Source of the DNA: JAENVT01 sp031370745
GTDB taxonomy: Bacteria > Actinomycetota > Acidimicrobiia > Acidimicrobiales > Ilumatobacteraceae
Direction: 5' to 3'
DNA length: 30,528 nt
NCBI GenBank assembly: GCA_031370745.1
Contig: JANMQX010000179.1
Coordinates: 1 to 30,528, forward strand
Shown: piece by piece, positions 1 to 6,989 of the stretch
Layout: every line of letters begins with the position of its first letter
Numbering within the stretch: position 1 is the stretch's first letter
The notes under the pieces: model-generated
What the model was told of the DNA's origin: nothing
The model's database searches: none
Seen by the model: the letters and a program-made list of their open reading frames with translations, nothing else
Position numbers and translations under genes: made by a program

Positions 1-112
1 CGTCCATCTATCTCTGTGACTGGACGCGGTTTCGCCGCGCTCGCGGGGCGCTCGTCCGCGCCTGTGCAGCCTCGGTTCTTACCCGGCACTCGGAATTGGT
101 GACGCGGCGTTG

Positions 113-208
113 TGGCGGAGGTGGACGGGAATCGAACCCGCCAGACGAGGATCGCTCGTCTCGGCCGCTTTGAAGGCGGTGGAGCCCACCAGGTGCCCAG
201 ACACCTCC
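113..208 (-). tRNA. selC: Selenocysteine tRNA, tRNA-Sec(UCA)
   Basis: Read on the minus strand this is a 96-nt tRNA with encoded CCA (GCCA at the 3' end). It starts GGAGGTGT and ends CCACCTCC, an acceptor arm of 7 pairs plus a mismatched eighth, compatible with the longer bacterial tRNA-Sec acceptor. The anticodon loop is CTTCAAA, giving anticodon UCA. The variable arm is very long: AGACGAG and CTCGTCT pair perfectly around a 5-nt loop. The T loop is TTCGATT. A UCA anticodon, long variable arm and G-CCA end together are diagnostic of tRNA-Sec, which is charged with Ser, converted by SelA and delivered by SelB to UGA codons. SelA, SelB and SelD are not in the window; they may lie to the left. 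Positions 1-112, downstream of the tRNA, hold no gene I can support. Confidence 0.93.
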
Positions 209-285
209 GCCCGTGACGCTACCGCAAGGAACACGCCAACCGCGTTGGCATGTGGTGCGGACGTCGATAGGTTCCGCTTCGTCTT

Positions 286-322
286 CCCCCAATTCGTAGC
301 GATCGGTTCGTTGGGGGTGAAG
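286..322 (+). promoter_or_regulatory. Hairpin covering the ribosome binding site of the Tad operon
   Basis: CCCCCAA (286-292) is the exact complement of TTGGGGG (311-317). A further CTT/AAG pairing (83-85 of the 200s line: 283-285 with 320-322) extends it across a 2-nt bulge. The right arm contains the GGGGGTGA ribosome binding site of the GTG start at 327. If transcription begins upstream of 283, the fold would hide that site. This is seen in the sequence; a regulatory effect is inference. Confidence 0.35.
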
Positions 323-326
323 TCAC

Positions 327-953
327 GTGATTGTCTGTTGGGCTGCCAAAGGTGGCAGCGGCACGACGGTGGTGAGTTGCGCGATGGCCTTGGGATCGGC
401 GCGCAGCAAACCAGCGACACTCGTCGACCTCGGCGGCGACTGCGCAACTGCACTGGGGATGGACGAGCCCACTGGGCCGGGTGTCGTCGACTGGTTGGCT
501 TCATCGACCGCAGGTGCGAGTGAGCTTGCCCGCCTCGCCCTCACGATTCGCGACGACGTGCAGTTGATCCCACGAGGCGATGGCACCCCTTCCGACGGCC
601 AATGGCCGCGCCTTGCAACTGCATTGGCGGCGCTCGACTCGGTGATCGTCGACGCCGGCACCGGATGCCCTCCGCAGGCGCTGCACGATGCAGCCGAGCA
701 GTCGCTGCTGATCATCCGACCGTGCTTCATGGCCATCCGCCACGCACAGCGGCTGACCATTCGTCCGACCGGCATTGTGCTGGTCGACGAACCCGGCCGG
801 GCCTTGACATCGGCCGATGTCGAACGAGCCCTCGGCGTTGGGGTGGTCGCCGAGGTACGTCTCGACCCCGCCGTTGCCCGCGCGGTGGATGCCGGGTTGT
901 TGATTGCCAGGCTGCCTCGGTCGTTGCATCTCTCGTTGCGGACCGCGGCGTGA
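327..953 (+). CDS. ParA/MinD-like ATPase of the Tad locus (TadZ/CpaE-like)
   Basis: A 208-aa protein with an N-terminal VIVCWAAKGGSGTTVV segment typical of the deviant Walker A ATPases that position Tad/Flp pilus machinery (TadZ/CpaE, MinD superfamily). The signature lysine is K8. The second P-loop lysine (GKT in MinD) is replaced by Thr (GTT), as in many TadZ/CpaE-type proteins, so ATP hydrolysis may be weak. A later VIVDAGTG segment fits the switch/Walker B strand. There is no N-terminal receiver domain, unlike full-length CpaE. The GTG start follows GGGGGTGA at a good distance. The stop overlaps the start of the next gene (GTGA), so the two are probably translationally coupled. Role in placing the pilus is inferred from family and neighbours. 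Confidence 0.8.
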   Translation: MIVCWAAKGGSGTTVVSCAMALGSARSKPATLVDLGGDCATALGMDEPTGPGVVDWLASSTAGASELARLALTIRDDVQLIPRGDGTPSDGQWPRLATALAALDSVIVDAGTGCPPQALHDAAEQSLLIIRPCFMAIRHAQRLTIRPTGIVLVDEPGRALTSADVERALGVGVVAEVRLDPAVARAVDAGLLIARLPRSLHLSLRTAA

Positions 954-1918
954 TCGATGTCATCGCCGAGCGCTCGCCACTGGGCGGTCTCGAGCGCTGG
1001 CTCGGCGATTCGGCAATCGACGAGGTCATCGTCAACGGCGGCGGAGAGGTGTGGATCGAGCGTTCTGGAACGTTGTTGCACGTGGCGACCATGAGCGCGG
1101 CGGCCGTGGCGACCGCCATCGAACAGATTCTGCGCCCGCTCGGTCGTCGGCTCGATCGTTCGAATCCCACCGTCGACGCCCGCCTGCCCGACGGCTCTCG
1201 CGTCTGCGCAGTGATCGAGCCCATCGCCGTCGACGGGCCATGTCTCACCATCCGCCGCTTCGCGATGCGATCACTTCCTCTGTCGGCCTTCGCCGCACCC
1301 CCGGTCGTCGCACTGCTCAGGGCCATCGTCGCCGCTCGATGCAACGTGCTCGTCAGTGGAGCGACCTCGTCAGGGAAGACGACGCTTCTCAACTCGCTCG
1401 CCGCGTTGGTACCGACGACGGAGCGGATCATCACCCTCGAAGACATCGCCGAACTGCGCCTGTCGCATGCCCACGTTGTGCGGTTGGAGGCTCGTCCGCC
1501 GAGCGCTGAGGGCACGGGAGAGGTCACGCTCGCGCAGCTACTGCGCACGGCGCTGCGGATGCGCCCCGACCGCCTCGTGCTGGGCGAAGTCCGCGGGGCC
1601 GAGGCGGTGCAATTGGTGCAGGCGATGAACACCGGCCACGACGGCTCGATGGCCACGGTGCACGCCAACTCCGCGATCGACGCAATGGCCCGGGTCTGCT
1701 CGCTGGTGTTGCAAGAGGTTCCGGGATGGCCACTCGTGGCCATTCACGATCAGGTCCGGCGTTCGATCGACATCGTCATTCACGTCGGCAGGTCCACCGA
1801 AATGCACCGGCAAGTGATCGAGGTGTGCGAGTCCGATCCTACGGCCGGCGATGTCCAGCTTCGCCGATTGGCAGAACGGGCGACCGTGTTCGCGCCTTTG
1901 CAGCGTGGCCGGCGATGA
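950..1918 (+). CDS. tadA: Tad pilus assembly ATPase TadA/CpaF
   Basis: A 322-aa secretion ATPase that powers assembly of Flp-type pili at the cytoplasmic face. Motifs: Walker A GATSSGKTT (residues 137-145), an Asp box around ITLEDIAEL, Walker B-type LVLGEVRGAEA, and a His-box region DGSMATVHAN, all canonical for CpaF. The N-terminal part includes the VNGGGEVWIE segment of the CpaF N2 domain. The protein is shorter than many CpaF proteins (about 400-450 aa) because the N-terminal extension is missing. An upstream extension of the open frame exists, but GTG 950 overlaps the stop of the ATPase gene before it (GTGA) and leaves the complete conserved core, so this start is preferred. It overlaps tadB by ATGA. 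Confidence 0.92.
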   Translation: MIDVIAERSPLGGLERWLGDSAIDEVIVNGGGEVWIERSGTLLHVATMSAAAVATAIEQILRPLGRRLDRSNPTVDARLPDGSRVCAVIEPIAVDGPCLTIRRFAMRSLPLSAFAAPPVVALLRAIVAARCNVLVSGATSSGKTTLLNSLAALVPTTERIITLEDIAELRLSHAHVVRLEARPPSAEGTGEVTLAQLLRTALRMRPDRLVLGEVRGAEAVQLVQAMNTGHDGSMATVHANSAIDAMARVCSLVLQEVPGWPLVAIHDQVRRSIDIVIHVGRSTEMHRQVIEVCESDPTAGDVQLRRLAERATVFAPLQRGRR

Positions 1919-2538
1919 TCACCGCATTGCTGGTCGCAGCGCTCGGCGCGATCGTCTGTGGACGCGCAGGCAATCGACTGCGACTATCGCCTCGGTCGCC
2001 GTCACCACGAACACCGACGCGGCGGTCAAGGTCGCACTCGCCCGACTACGCCGCGTTGCTCGATGGGATCTCGCGTCAGGTGCGCAGCGGATCGAGCTTG
2101 ACCAGCGCGGTCATCGACGAGATCAGCCGATCGTCGCTGTTGCACGTCGTGCTCGATGGGCTCGACACCGGCGCCGCATTGGCCGACACCTTGGCGGCTG
2201 TCGTTGCCGATCAGGGTGATCTGGCGCTCACGGTTCAGGCACTGTCGGCCGCAGCACATATCGGTGGGCCGATCGCGGCAACGCTCGACGAGGCGGCAGC
2301 TGTCTTGCGCGAGCGTGCCGCGGCTCGCGCCGAGCGCCGAGCCCACGGTTCTCAGGCGCGCCTCAGCGCCCGCGTCCTGACCATCGTTCCGCTCGGCTTT
2401 GCTGTGTGGAGCGCAGCCGTCAGTCAACGCACGCGCGATGTGTACATCTCGACGGCGGCTGGTGGGGTGTGCGCGATCTGCGGTCTGGCGCTGAACCTCA
2501 TTGGTTGGCGGTGGATGAAACGGATCATCGGCCCGTGA
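1915..2538 (+). CDS. tadB: Tad pilus inner-membrane platform protein TadB (T2SSF)
   Basis: A 207-aa membrane protein with a hydrophobic N-terminus, a cytoplasmic helical T2SSF-like segment (roughly residues 45-145, including the LLDGISRQVRSGSSLTSAV helix) and two C-terminal membrane segments (TIVPLGFAVW and GGVCAICGLALNLIGW). It lies between TadA and a second T2SSF protein, the usual TadB/TadC pair that forms the platform on which TadA acts. The ATG overlaps the tadA stop (ATGA), so coupling is likely. It is shorter than typical TadB (about 300 aa); the N-terminal membrane region is reduced to one helix. Confidence 0.85.
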   Translation: MITALLVAALGAIVCGRAGNRLRLSPRSPSPRTPTRRSRSHSPDYAALLDGISRQVRSGSSLTSAVIDEISRSSLLHVVLDGLDTGAALADTLAAVVADQGDLALTVQALSAAAHIGGPIAATLDEAAAVLRERAAARAERRAHGSQARLSARVLTIVPLGFAVWSAAVSQRTRDVYISTAAGGVCAICGLALNLIGWRWMKRIIGP

Positions 2539-3233
2539 TGATCGTCTCCCGGTCGATCGTGCTCCTCGGTGGCCCTCTGTTGATCGTGTTGATCGGGCTG
2601 GTGATGCGACCGAGAGTCAGCCCCCGAGCGCGGGCTTCGCCAGCGAAGTCCCGGACCAGACGATGGTCGTGGGTCGCAGTCGCCTCGCTCTCCGCGCTCG
2701 TTTCGCTGCCCCTCGGCCTGGCCGTTGTCATCGTGCCGGTCATGTGGCAGCACTGGTCGCACGTTCAAAGCCGGATCCGAGCAACACGCAACCTCTCGGC
2801 CGGCTTCCCTGATGCTCTCGATCTGCTGGTGCTGTCAATTCGCGCCGGCTACCTGCCGGCACAGGCGATCGGTGAGATCACCGCGTATGTTCCGTGCGCG
2901 CTCCGGCCCTCATTCTCTGCGGTCGACGAGGCACTGCAACGCGGGGATCGCTTCGCTGACGCCCTCAACACGCTGCGCGTGCAACTGGGCTCGATTGCCC
3001 AACCGCTGGTCGACTCGCTGGCAGCAGCCGATCGATACGGCCTGCCGATGGCGCCAGTGCTCGAACGCTTGTCGTTCGAAGCTCGCCAACAGCGCCGCCG
3101 CGACACCGACGCCGCCGCCCGTGAGCTGCCGGTGCGTCTGGCCCTACCACTGGTGATCTGCACGCTGCCGTCGTTCGTGCTCCTGGCGATCGTTCCATTG
3201 CTCCTCGGAGCCTTGTCGTCGCTGCACGTATGA
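2538..3233 (+). CDS. tadC: Tad pilus inner-membrane platform protein TadC (T2SSF)
   Basis: A 231-aa membrane protein. It has an N-terminal hydrophobic helix, a second membrane segment (VASLSALVSLPLGLAVVIVP), then the T2SSF core beginning near FPDALDLLVLSIRAGYLPAQAI. A C-terminal hairpin of hydrophobic residues (LPLVICTLPSFVLLAIVPLLLG) ends the protein. The core motif of a helix with 'D-L-L-x-L-x-x-x-x-G' followed by 'AL-x-x-GD/R-x-x-x-AL' is typical of TadC. The ATG at 2538 shares one base with the tadB stop; GTG 2535 directly before it is an equal alternative. It pairs with TadB as the assembly platform. Confidence 0.85.
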   Translation: MIVSRSIVLLGGPLLIVLIGLVMRPRVSPRARASPAKSRTRRWSWVAVASLSALVSLPLGLAVVIVPVMWQHWSHVQSRIRATRNLSAGFPDALDLLVLSIRAGYLPAQAIGEITAYVPCALRPSFSAVDEALQRGDRFADALNTLRVQLGSIAQPLVDSLAAADRYGLPMAPVLERLSFEARQQRRRDTDAAARELPVRLALPLVICTLPSFVLLAIVPLLLGALSSLHV

Positions 3234-3267
3234 CAGCGCCGATCCACATCACAGAAACGGGCTCACC

Positions 3268-3471
3268 ATGATCAGATTGTTTGCACGGCTGTACGCCTGG
3301 CATCTCGCGGGAGATGACCACGGTCAGGCGACCACTGAATATGCACTCGTCATGCTCGGCGCGGCAGTCATCGCCTTGCTTGTCGTCGGCTGGGCCACCA
3401 GCGGCGGCGGGGCCGGCAAGATCGGCAACCTCTTCGACCGGGTCATCGATGCGGTCAGCAGCAAGCTCTGA
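3268..3471 (+). CDS. Flp-type pilin (DUF4244-like), class III signal peptide
   Basis: A 67-aa prepilin. The segment DDHGQATTEYALVML matches the class III (Flp) processing motif G|xxxxEY: cleavage would fall after G19, leaving Q20 as the first mature residue with Glu at +5 (E24) and Tyr at +6 (Y25). The following hydrophobic helix (ALVMLGAAVIALLVVGWA) is the pilin assembly helix. This arrangement is shared with actinobacterial DUF4244 small pilins found after TadC. The prepilin peptidase needed to process it (TadV/CpaA) is not in the window. The gene follows tadC by 34 nt and overlaps the next gene by 23 nt. Confidence 0.85.
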   Translation: MIRLFARLYAWHLAGDDHGQATTEYALVMLGAAVIALLVVGWATSGGGAGKIGNLFDRVIDAVSSKL

Positions 3472-3847
3472 ACTCGGTAAACCCGGCGACCACCCTGACC
3501 GCGGCCAGGCTGCCGTGGAGTTGGCACTCTGCCTGCCGTTGCTCTTCATCTTCCTGCTCGGCATTGTGCAGCTGGTGGTGATCGTCCGCGACCAACTGGC
3601 GGTTCAGCTCGCTGCTCGCGAGGCGGCTCGCGCTGCTGCCGTTGCCGCATCATCTGCTTTCGCTGCCGAAGGTGCGGCAGGTCGAGCGGTTACTCTGCGC
3701 CCGCTGAACGTTGTCACCAGGGCGTTGGGCGCAACCGTTACCGTCTCGGTCAGCCACGTCACTCGGACCGACGTGCCGCTGATCGGCGCGCTCTTACCCG
3801 ATATCACGGTCACAGCCGCTGCGACCATGGCATTGGAACCGCCGTGA
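3449..3847 (+). CDS. TadE-like pseudopilin
   Basis: A 132-aa protein with a short cytoplasmic leader, then DRGQAAVELALCLPLLFIF: a TadE-type processing motif (G|QAAVE, Glu at +5) and a hydrophobic helix, followed by an Ala-rich stretch (LAAREAARAAAVAASSAFAA) and a beta-rich periplasmic-type tail. TadE/TadF pseudopilins are minor components of Tad pili. The ATG at 3449 overlaps the pilin gene end by 23 nt and gives the shortest leader before the motif; the open frame extends further upstream, but that part would be the pilin gene in another frame. Membrane anchoring is seen; a role in pilus initiation is known for the family. Confidence 0.78.
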   Translation: MRSAASSELGKPGDHPDRGQAAVELALCLPLLFIFLLGIVQLVVIVRDQLAVQLAAREAARAAAVAASSAFAAEGAAGRAVTLRPLNVVTRALGATVTVSVSHVTRTDVPLIGALLPDITVTAAATMALEPP

Positions 3848-3851
3848 GTCG

Positions 3852-3857
3852 TATCCT
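3852..3857 (+). promoter_or_regulatory. Leaderless-type -10 (TATCCT) for the STAS gene
   Basis: TATCCT fits TANNNT and ends 8 nt before the ATG at 3866. That spacing would start transcription at or next to the start codon. The STAS gene could therefore be expressed independently of the Tad operon. No clear ribosome binding site is present. Confidence 0.4.
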
Positions 3858-3865
3858 CTTGCTCC

Positions 3866-4201
3866 ATGAACCTGTCGACGAGCACGATCGTGGTCGGCGA
3901 CGATGCAGTCATCAGCCTCTCCGGCGAGGTCGACTTGTCGACCATCCCTGTGTTGCACGATGCCCTCTCGAAGGCTCTGGCTCATCATCCCGGTCGACCC
4001 CTCATCATCGACCTCGACGGTGTCACCGTTCTCGACGACAGCGGTCTCGGCGTGTTGCTCGGCGCCGCCGGCTCAGCACGGCAAGCAGGTGCCGACCTCG
4101 CGGTGCTGTGCACCAACCTGCATCTGCGCGATCGGCTGGACCTCACCGGGTTCAGCCGCGCCATCGAGGTGCGAGATCGTATGAGGGGAGACCGAACATG
4201 A
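3866..4201 (+). CDS. STAS-domain anti-sigma factor antagonist (SpoIIAA/RsbV-like)
   Basis: A 111-aa single STAS domain. The loop LDDSGLGVLLG carries the Ser that is phosphorylated in SpoIIAA/RsbV proteins (S59 here), preceded by the LIIDLDGVTVLD strand. In the family, the unphosphorylated form binds an RsbW-type kinase/anti-sigma factor and releases a sigma factor. No RsbW-like kinase lies nearby, so its partner must be elsewhere. It follows the TadE-like gene by 18 nt and may be read with the Tad operon as well as from its own -10. Whether it couples pilus expression to a stress sigma factor is open. Confidence 0.85.
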   Translation: MNLSTSTIVVGDDAVISLSGEVDLSTIPVLHDALSKALAHHPGRPLIIDLDGVTVLDDSGLGVLLGAAGSARQAGADLAVLCTNLHLRDRLDLTGFSRAIEVRDRMRGDRT

Positions 4202-4293
4202 CCTTGGAGGAAGTGATGGAGCTCGCCGCACGAGAGCAAAGTTGCGCAACCTCCGGGATCGGCCGCCGGCACGATCAGACGGCGAAGATCTGA
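4198..4293 (+). CDS. Candidate 31-aa small ORF after the STAS gene
   Basis: ATG 4198 overlaps the STAS stop (ATGA) and lies 8-9 nt after GAGGGGAG, a good ribosome binding site. The frame codes for 31 residues (MTLEEVMELAAREQSC at the start) with an acidic, helical N-terminal half and one Cys. It runs 19 nt into the end of the convergent VOC gene. I know no family for it. The start signals are good, but chance is possible at this length. Confidence 0.28.
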   Translation: MTLEEVMELAAREQSCATSGIGRRHDQTAKI

Positions 4294-4700
4294 CCCTCGT
4301 CTGCGAATGCCTTGAACTCCAGTGCGTTGCCGGCAGGGTCGTAGAAGAACATCGTCCACTGTTCGCCGGTCTCACCGGCGAAGCGGACGTACGGCTCGAT
4401 CACGAAGTGCGTGTCTGCGGCGCGTAGCCGGCCAGCGAGTTCGTGGAACTCGTCGATAGTCAGGATCAGGCCGAAGTGCGGCACCGGCACGTCGTGACCG
4501 TCGACAGGGTTGTGTACTCGCGCGACCGGCGAGGGTGCCAGGTGGGTCACGATCTGGTGACCGCGAAAGTCCCAGTCGACCCAGGTCTCGGCGCTGCGAC
4601 CCTGCGTGCAAGCAAGCGTCTGTCCGTAGAACGCACGTGCCGCGTCCAGGTCGTCGACAGGCATCGCCAAGTGAAATCGGGGGCGGGTGGAAGCGTCCAT
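4275..4700 (-). CDS. VOC-family protein (glyoxalase/bleomycin-resistance fold)
   Basis: A 141-aa protein of the vicinal oxygen chelate fold. It starts with RFHLAMPVDDLDAARAFYGQ, the first beta-alpha-beta unit, and ends with FFYDPAGNALEFKAF, the usual closing strand. Metal-ligand-type residues are H10, H75 and E128, so it could bind a divalent metal. VOC proteins include glyoxalases, extradiol dioxygenases and sequestering resistance proteins; the substrate cannot be read here. It is the last gene of the run rsgA, oxygenase, acyl-CoA dehydrogenase, VOC, with a 10-nt gap behind the acyl-CoA dehydrogenase, so the two are probably co-transcribed. Confidence 0.82.
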   Translation of the reverse strand: MDASTRPRFHLAMPVDDLDAARAFYGQTLACTQGRSAETWVDWDFRGHQIVTHLAPSPVARVHNPVDGHDVPVPHFGLILTIDEFHELAGRLRAADTHFVIEPYVRFAGETGEQWTMFFYDPAGNALEFKAFADEGQIFAV

Positions 4701-4710
4701 CGGTCGAGTC

Positions 4711-5928
4711 TTACATCCGGAAGTCGGGGTCGTGGCGACGCAACTCGCGGCGGGCGATCGTCATCTTGTGCACCTCGTCGGGACCATCGGCAAGGCGTAG
4801 GGTCCGCTGGTGGGCATACATCTGAGCCAACGGCCAGTCGTCGCTCAGGCCTCCGGCGCCATGCACCTGCATGGCACGGTCGATGATCCGCAAGGCCACG
4901 TTGGGTGCGGCCACCTTGATCGCACTGATCTCCACGGCGGCGGCCTTGTTGCCCACGTTGTCCATCATCCACGCGGTCTTCAGCGTCAACAGCCGCACCA
5001 TCTCCAGGTCGATGCGCGACTCGGCGATCCAGTCCATGATGTTGCTGCGCTCGGCAATTCGCTTGCCGAAGGTCGTGCGTGAGAGTGCCCGCTTGCACAG
5101 CAGTTCGAGGGCGCGCTCGGCTGCCCCGATCGATCGCATGCAGTGGTGGATGCGACCCGGCCCGAGCCGTGCCTGGCTGATCGCGAAGCCGTCACCATCG
5201 TTGGCAATCAGGTTGCTGGCCGGCACCCGACAGTTCTCGAAGCGCAGCTCGACGTGGCCCTCGGGATCGATGTAGCCGAACACCGGCAAGGCGCGCACAA
5301 TCGTGAGACCGGGGGTTCCCATCGGCACGAGGATCTGACTTTGCTGGCGATGTGGGGGCGCGGCCGGATCCGTCTTGCCCATCACGATGAAGATCTTGCA
5401 GTTGGGATGCATGGCACCGGTGATCCACCACTTGCGACCGTTGAGCACATAGTCATCGCCATCGCGTTCGATCCGCATCGCGATGTTGGTGGCGTCGCTC
5501 GACGCCACGTCGGGCTCGGTCATTGCGAACGCCGAGCGAATACGACCTTCGAGCAGTGGCCGCAGCCACATGTCCTTCTGCTCATGAGTGCCGAACATCG
5601 TCAGCACCTCCATGTTGCCAGTGTCGGGTGCCGAGCAGTTGCAGGCCTCGCTGGCAATGGTGCTGCGTCCCATGATCTCGGCGAGCGGCGCGTATTCCAG
5701 ATTCGTGAGACCCGGACCCCACTCCTTGTGCGGTTGGAAGAGGTTCCACAGCCCGCGCCTGCGAGCCTCGGTCTTCAACTCCTCCATGACCGCCGGATGG
5801 TGATGGGCGTCTCCGCTCGCCGCCAACTGCTCGTGGAACACGCTCTCGTTCGGGTATATGCACTCGTCCATGAAGGCCAGCAGAGTGGTCCTGTACTCGT
5901 TGCAGCGGTCAGTGAATGCGAAGTCCAT
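4711..5928 (-). CDS. Acyl-CoA dehydrogenase (ACAD10/11-like)
   Basis: A 405-aa flavoenzyme that would oxidise an acyl-CoA to its 2-enoyl form with FAD. Visible motifs are AFAMTEPDVASSDATN (ACAD signature 1, flavin/substrate contact), KWWITGAMHP, and the C-terminal QVHGAGGLSDDWPLA with RLADGPDEVH. At the site of the catalytic base most ACADs have Glu (YEGT); here it is Asp (ADGP), as in the ACAD10/11 group. The frame continues 21 codons upstream to 5991, but ATG 5928 begins at the conserved MDFAFT and has a TACCTT -10 six bases before it, so this start is chosen. It sits between an oxygenase and a VOC gene on the same strand. Confidence 0.9.
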   Translation of the reverse strand: MDFAFTDRCNEYRTTLLAFMDECIYPNESVFHEQLAASGDAHHHPAVMEELKTEARRRGLWNLFQPHKEWGPGLTNLEYAPLAEIMGRSTIASEACNCSAPDTGNMEVLTMFGTHEQKDMWLRPLLEGRIRSAFAMTEPDVASSDATNIAMRIERDGDDYVLNGRKWWITGAMHPNCKIFIVMGKTDPAAPPHRQQSQILVPMGTPGLTIVRALPVFGYIDPEGHVELRFENCRVPASNLIANDGDGFAISQARLGPGRIHHCMRSIGAAERALELLCKRALSRTTFGKRIAERSNIMDWIAESRIDLEMVRLLTLKTAWMMDNVGNKAAAVEISAIKVAAPNVALRIIDRAMQVHGAGGLSDDWPLAQMYAHQRTLRLADGPDEVHKMTIARRELRRHDPDFRM

Positions 5929-5934
5929 CTCGCA

Positions 5935-5940
5935 AAGGTA
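5935..5940 (-). promoter_or_regulatory. Leaderless-type -10 (TACCTT) for the acyl-CoA dehydrogenase
   Basis: On the minus strand TACCTT is followed by 6 nt and then the ATG at 5928. It lies in the 25-bp gap after the oxygenase gene. It supports both the chosen start and an internal promoter that would separate ACAD-VOC expression from rsgA. Confidence 0.4.
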
Positions 5941-5953
5941 GACCCGCCGCCCT

Positions 5954-6988
5954 TCACCGGCCCCGGTCGCCGGAGGTGTCGACCGCATCACTCGGTCGCA
6001 ACAACCGAGGTCCGATCAGCTTGGCGACGAGGTGGTCGCCGGCGGTCACCGGCAGATATCGCGCCGGGTTCGACGGGCTGCAACACGTCGGCAGGCACTC
6101 GACCACGGCGTCCCAATTTCCGTCGAGGAAGAAGGCCGCGCTGCGTCGCACCGCCGGACCGGTGTGGCTCGGCGGTGGCACAACCCGATGCACTGTTGAT
6201 CGCCACTGATCGTTGGTCCACTGTGCGGTCAGATCGCCGAGGTTGATCACCAACGCGTCGTCTTCGGGGATCACGTCGATCCACTGGCCGTTCGGTGCGA
6301 CGATCTGAAGGCCCGCGACCTGCTCGGCATACAACACGGTGACGATGCCGTAGTCGGTGTGCGCACCCATGCGCTGCTGGCCCGGAAGTGGATCGTCGTC
6401 GTCGGAACGACGTTCGTAGCGAATCGCGCGCATCGTCGTCGTCGAGCGGTCGACGTACGGCGAGAACCAGCTGTCGGGAAGGCCGAGCGCGAGCGCGAAC
6501 ACGTCCGTCAGGGTCAGCGCGACCCGATGCGCTGATTCGAAGTAGTCGATGAGAGCAGGGCGAAACTCGGCAGGTGTGTCGGGCCAGATGTTCGGCGCGA
6601 AGACGCCGTGCTGATGAGGGGCGTAGAACGGATCCGAGTAGTCGACGGCTTCCTCACCGATGTTGAAGGCCTCGAACAGGTCGGGTGGTGCATCGATACC
6701 GATGCTGTATGACAAAGCCTCCGTTCCGCGTGCCGCGTAACCGCGATTGACCGAGGGATCCGACGGCGTGCACCGCTGCTTCACCTCAGGGGACAACGCG
6801 AAGAACTCCGAACTGGCCGCGACCATCGCGTCGATGCGTGTCTGTGGCAGGCGATGACCGACGATCTGGAAGAAGCCGAACTCGCGCGCCGCGGCGTCGA
6901 CCGCTTGCGCGACCGCGATGCGATCGGCCTTGGATCCCCACCACCTCTCGAGATCGACGATCGGAATCCGCGTCACCGGTCGGGCCAT
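5954..6988 (-). CDS. 2-oxoglutarate/Fe(II)-dependent dioxygenase (isopenicillin N synthase family)
   Basis: A 344-aa oxygenase. The N-terminal part (IPIVDLERWWG and AAREFGFFQIVGHRL) is the DIOX_N region. The C-terminal double-stranded beta-helix carries the iron ligands H210 and D212 (GAHTDYG) and H267 (STVHRVV), and the 2-oxoglutarate-binding RxS pair R281/S283 (AVRRSAAFF). All catalytic residues are intact. Related bacterial enzymes oxidise small molecules, but the substrate is not predictable. Its start lies 1 nt after the rsgA stop, so it is almost certainly in the same transcript. The pairing with an acyl-CoA dehydrogenase and a VOC protein suggests a small catabolic or modifying set (inference). 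Confidence 0.88.
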   Translation of the reverse strand: MARPVTRIPIVDLERWWGSKADRIAVAQAVDAAAREFGFFQIVGHRLPQTRIDAMVAASSEFFALSPEVKQRCTPSDPSVNRGYAARGTEALSYSIGIDAPPDLFEAFNIGEEAVDYSDPFYAPHQHGVFAPNIWPDTPAEFRPALIDYFESAHRVALTLTDVFALALGLPDSWFSPYVDRSTTTMRAIRYERRSDDDDPLPGQQRMGAHTDYGIVTVLYAEQVAGLQIVAPNGQWIDVIPEDDALVINLGDLTAQWTNDQWRSTVHRVVPPPSHTGPAVRRSAAFFLDGNWDAVVECLPTCCSPSNPARYLPVTAGDHLVAKLIGPRLLRPSDAVDTSGDRGR

Positions 6989-6989
6989 C

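Noticed and set aside
235..249. GCCAAC-CGC-GTTGGC inverted repeat between tRNA-Sec and the Tad operon
   Set aside because: Short arms and a GC-rich context make chance likely. No promoter element overlaps it.
602..949. Upstream extension of the TadA frame
   Set aside because: It overlaps the TadZ-like gene in another frame, reads as Arg/His-rich sequence without CpaF similarity, and GTG 950 has a coupled overlap.
5143..6246. 367-codon plus-strand frame opposite the acyl-CoA dehydrogenase and oxygenase
   Set aside because: It crosses two well-supported genes, is rich in His and Arg as antisense frames usually are, and shows no domain.
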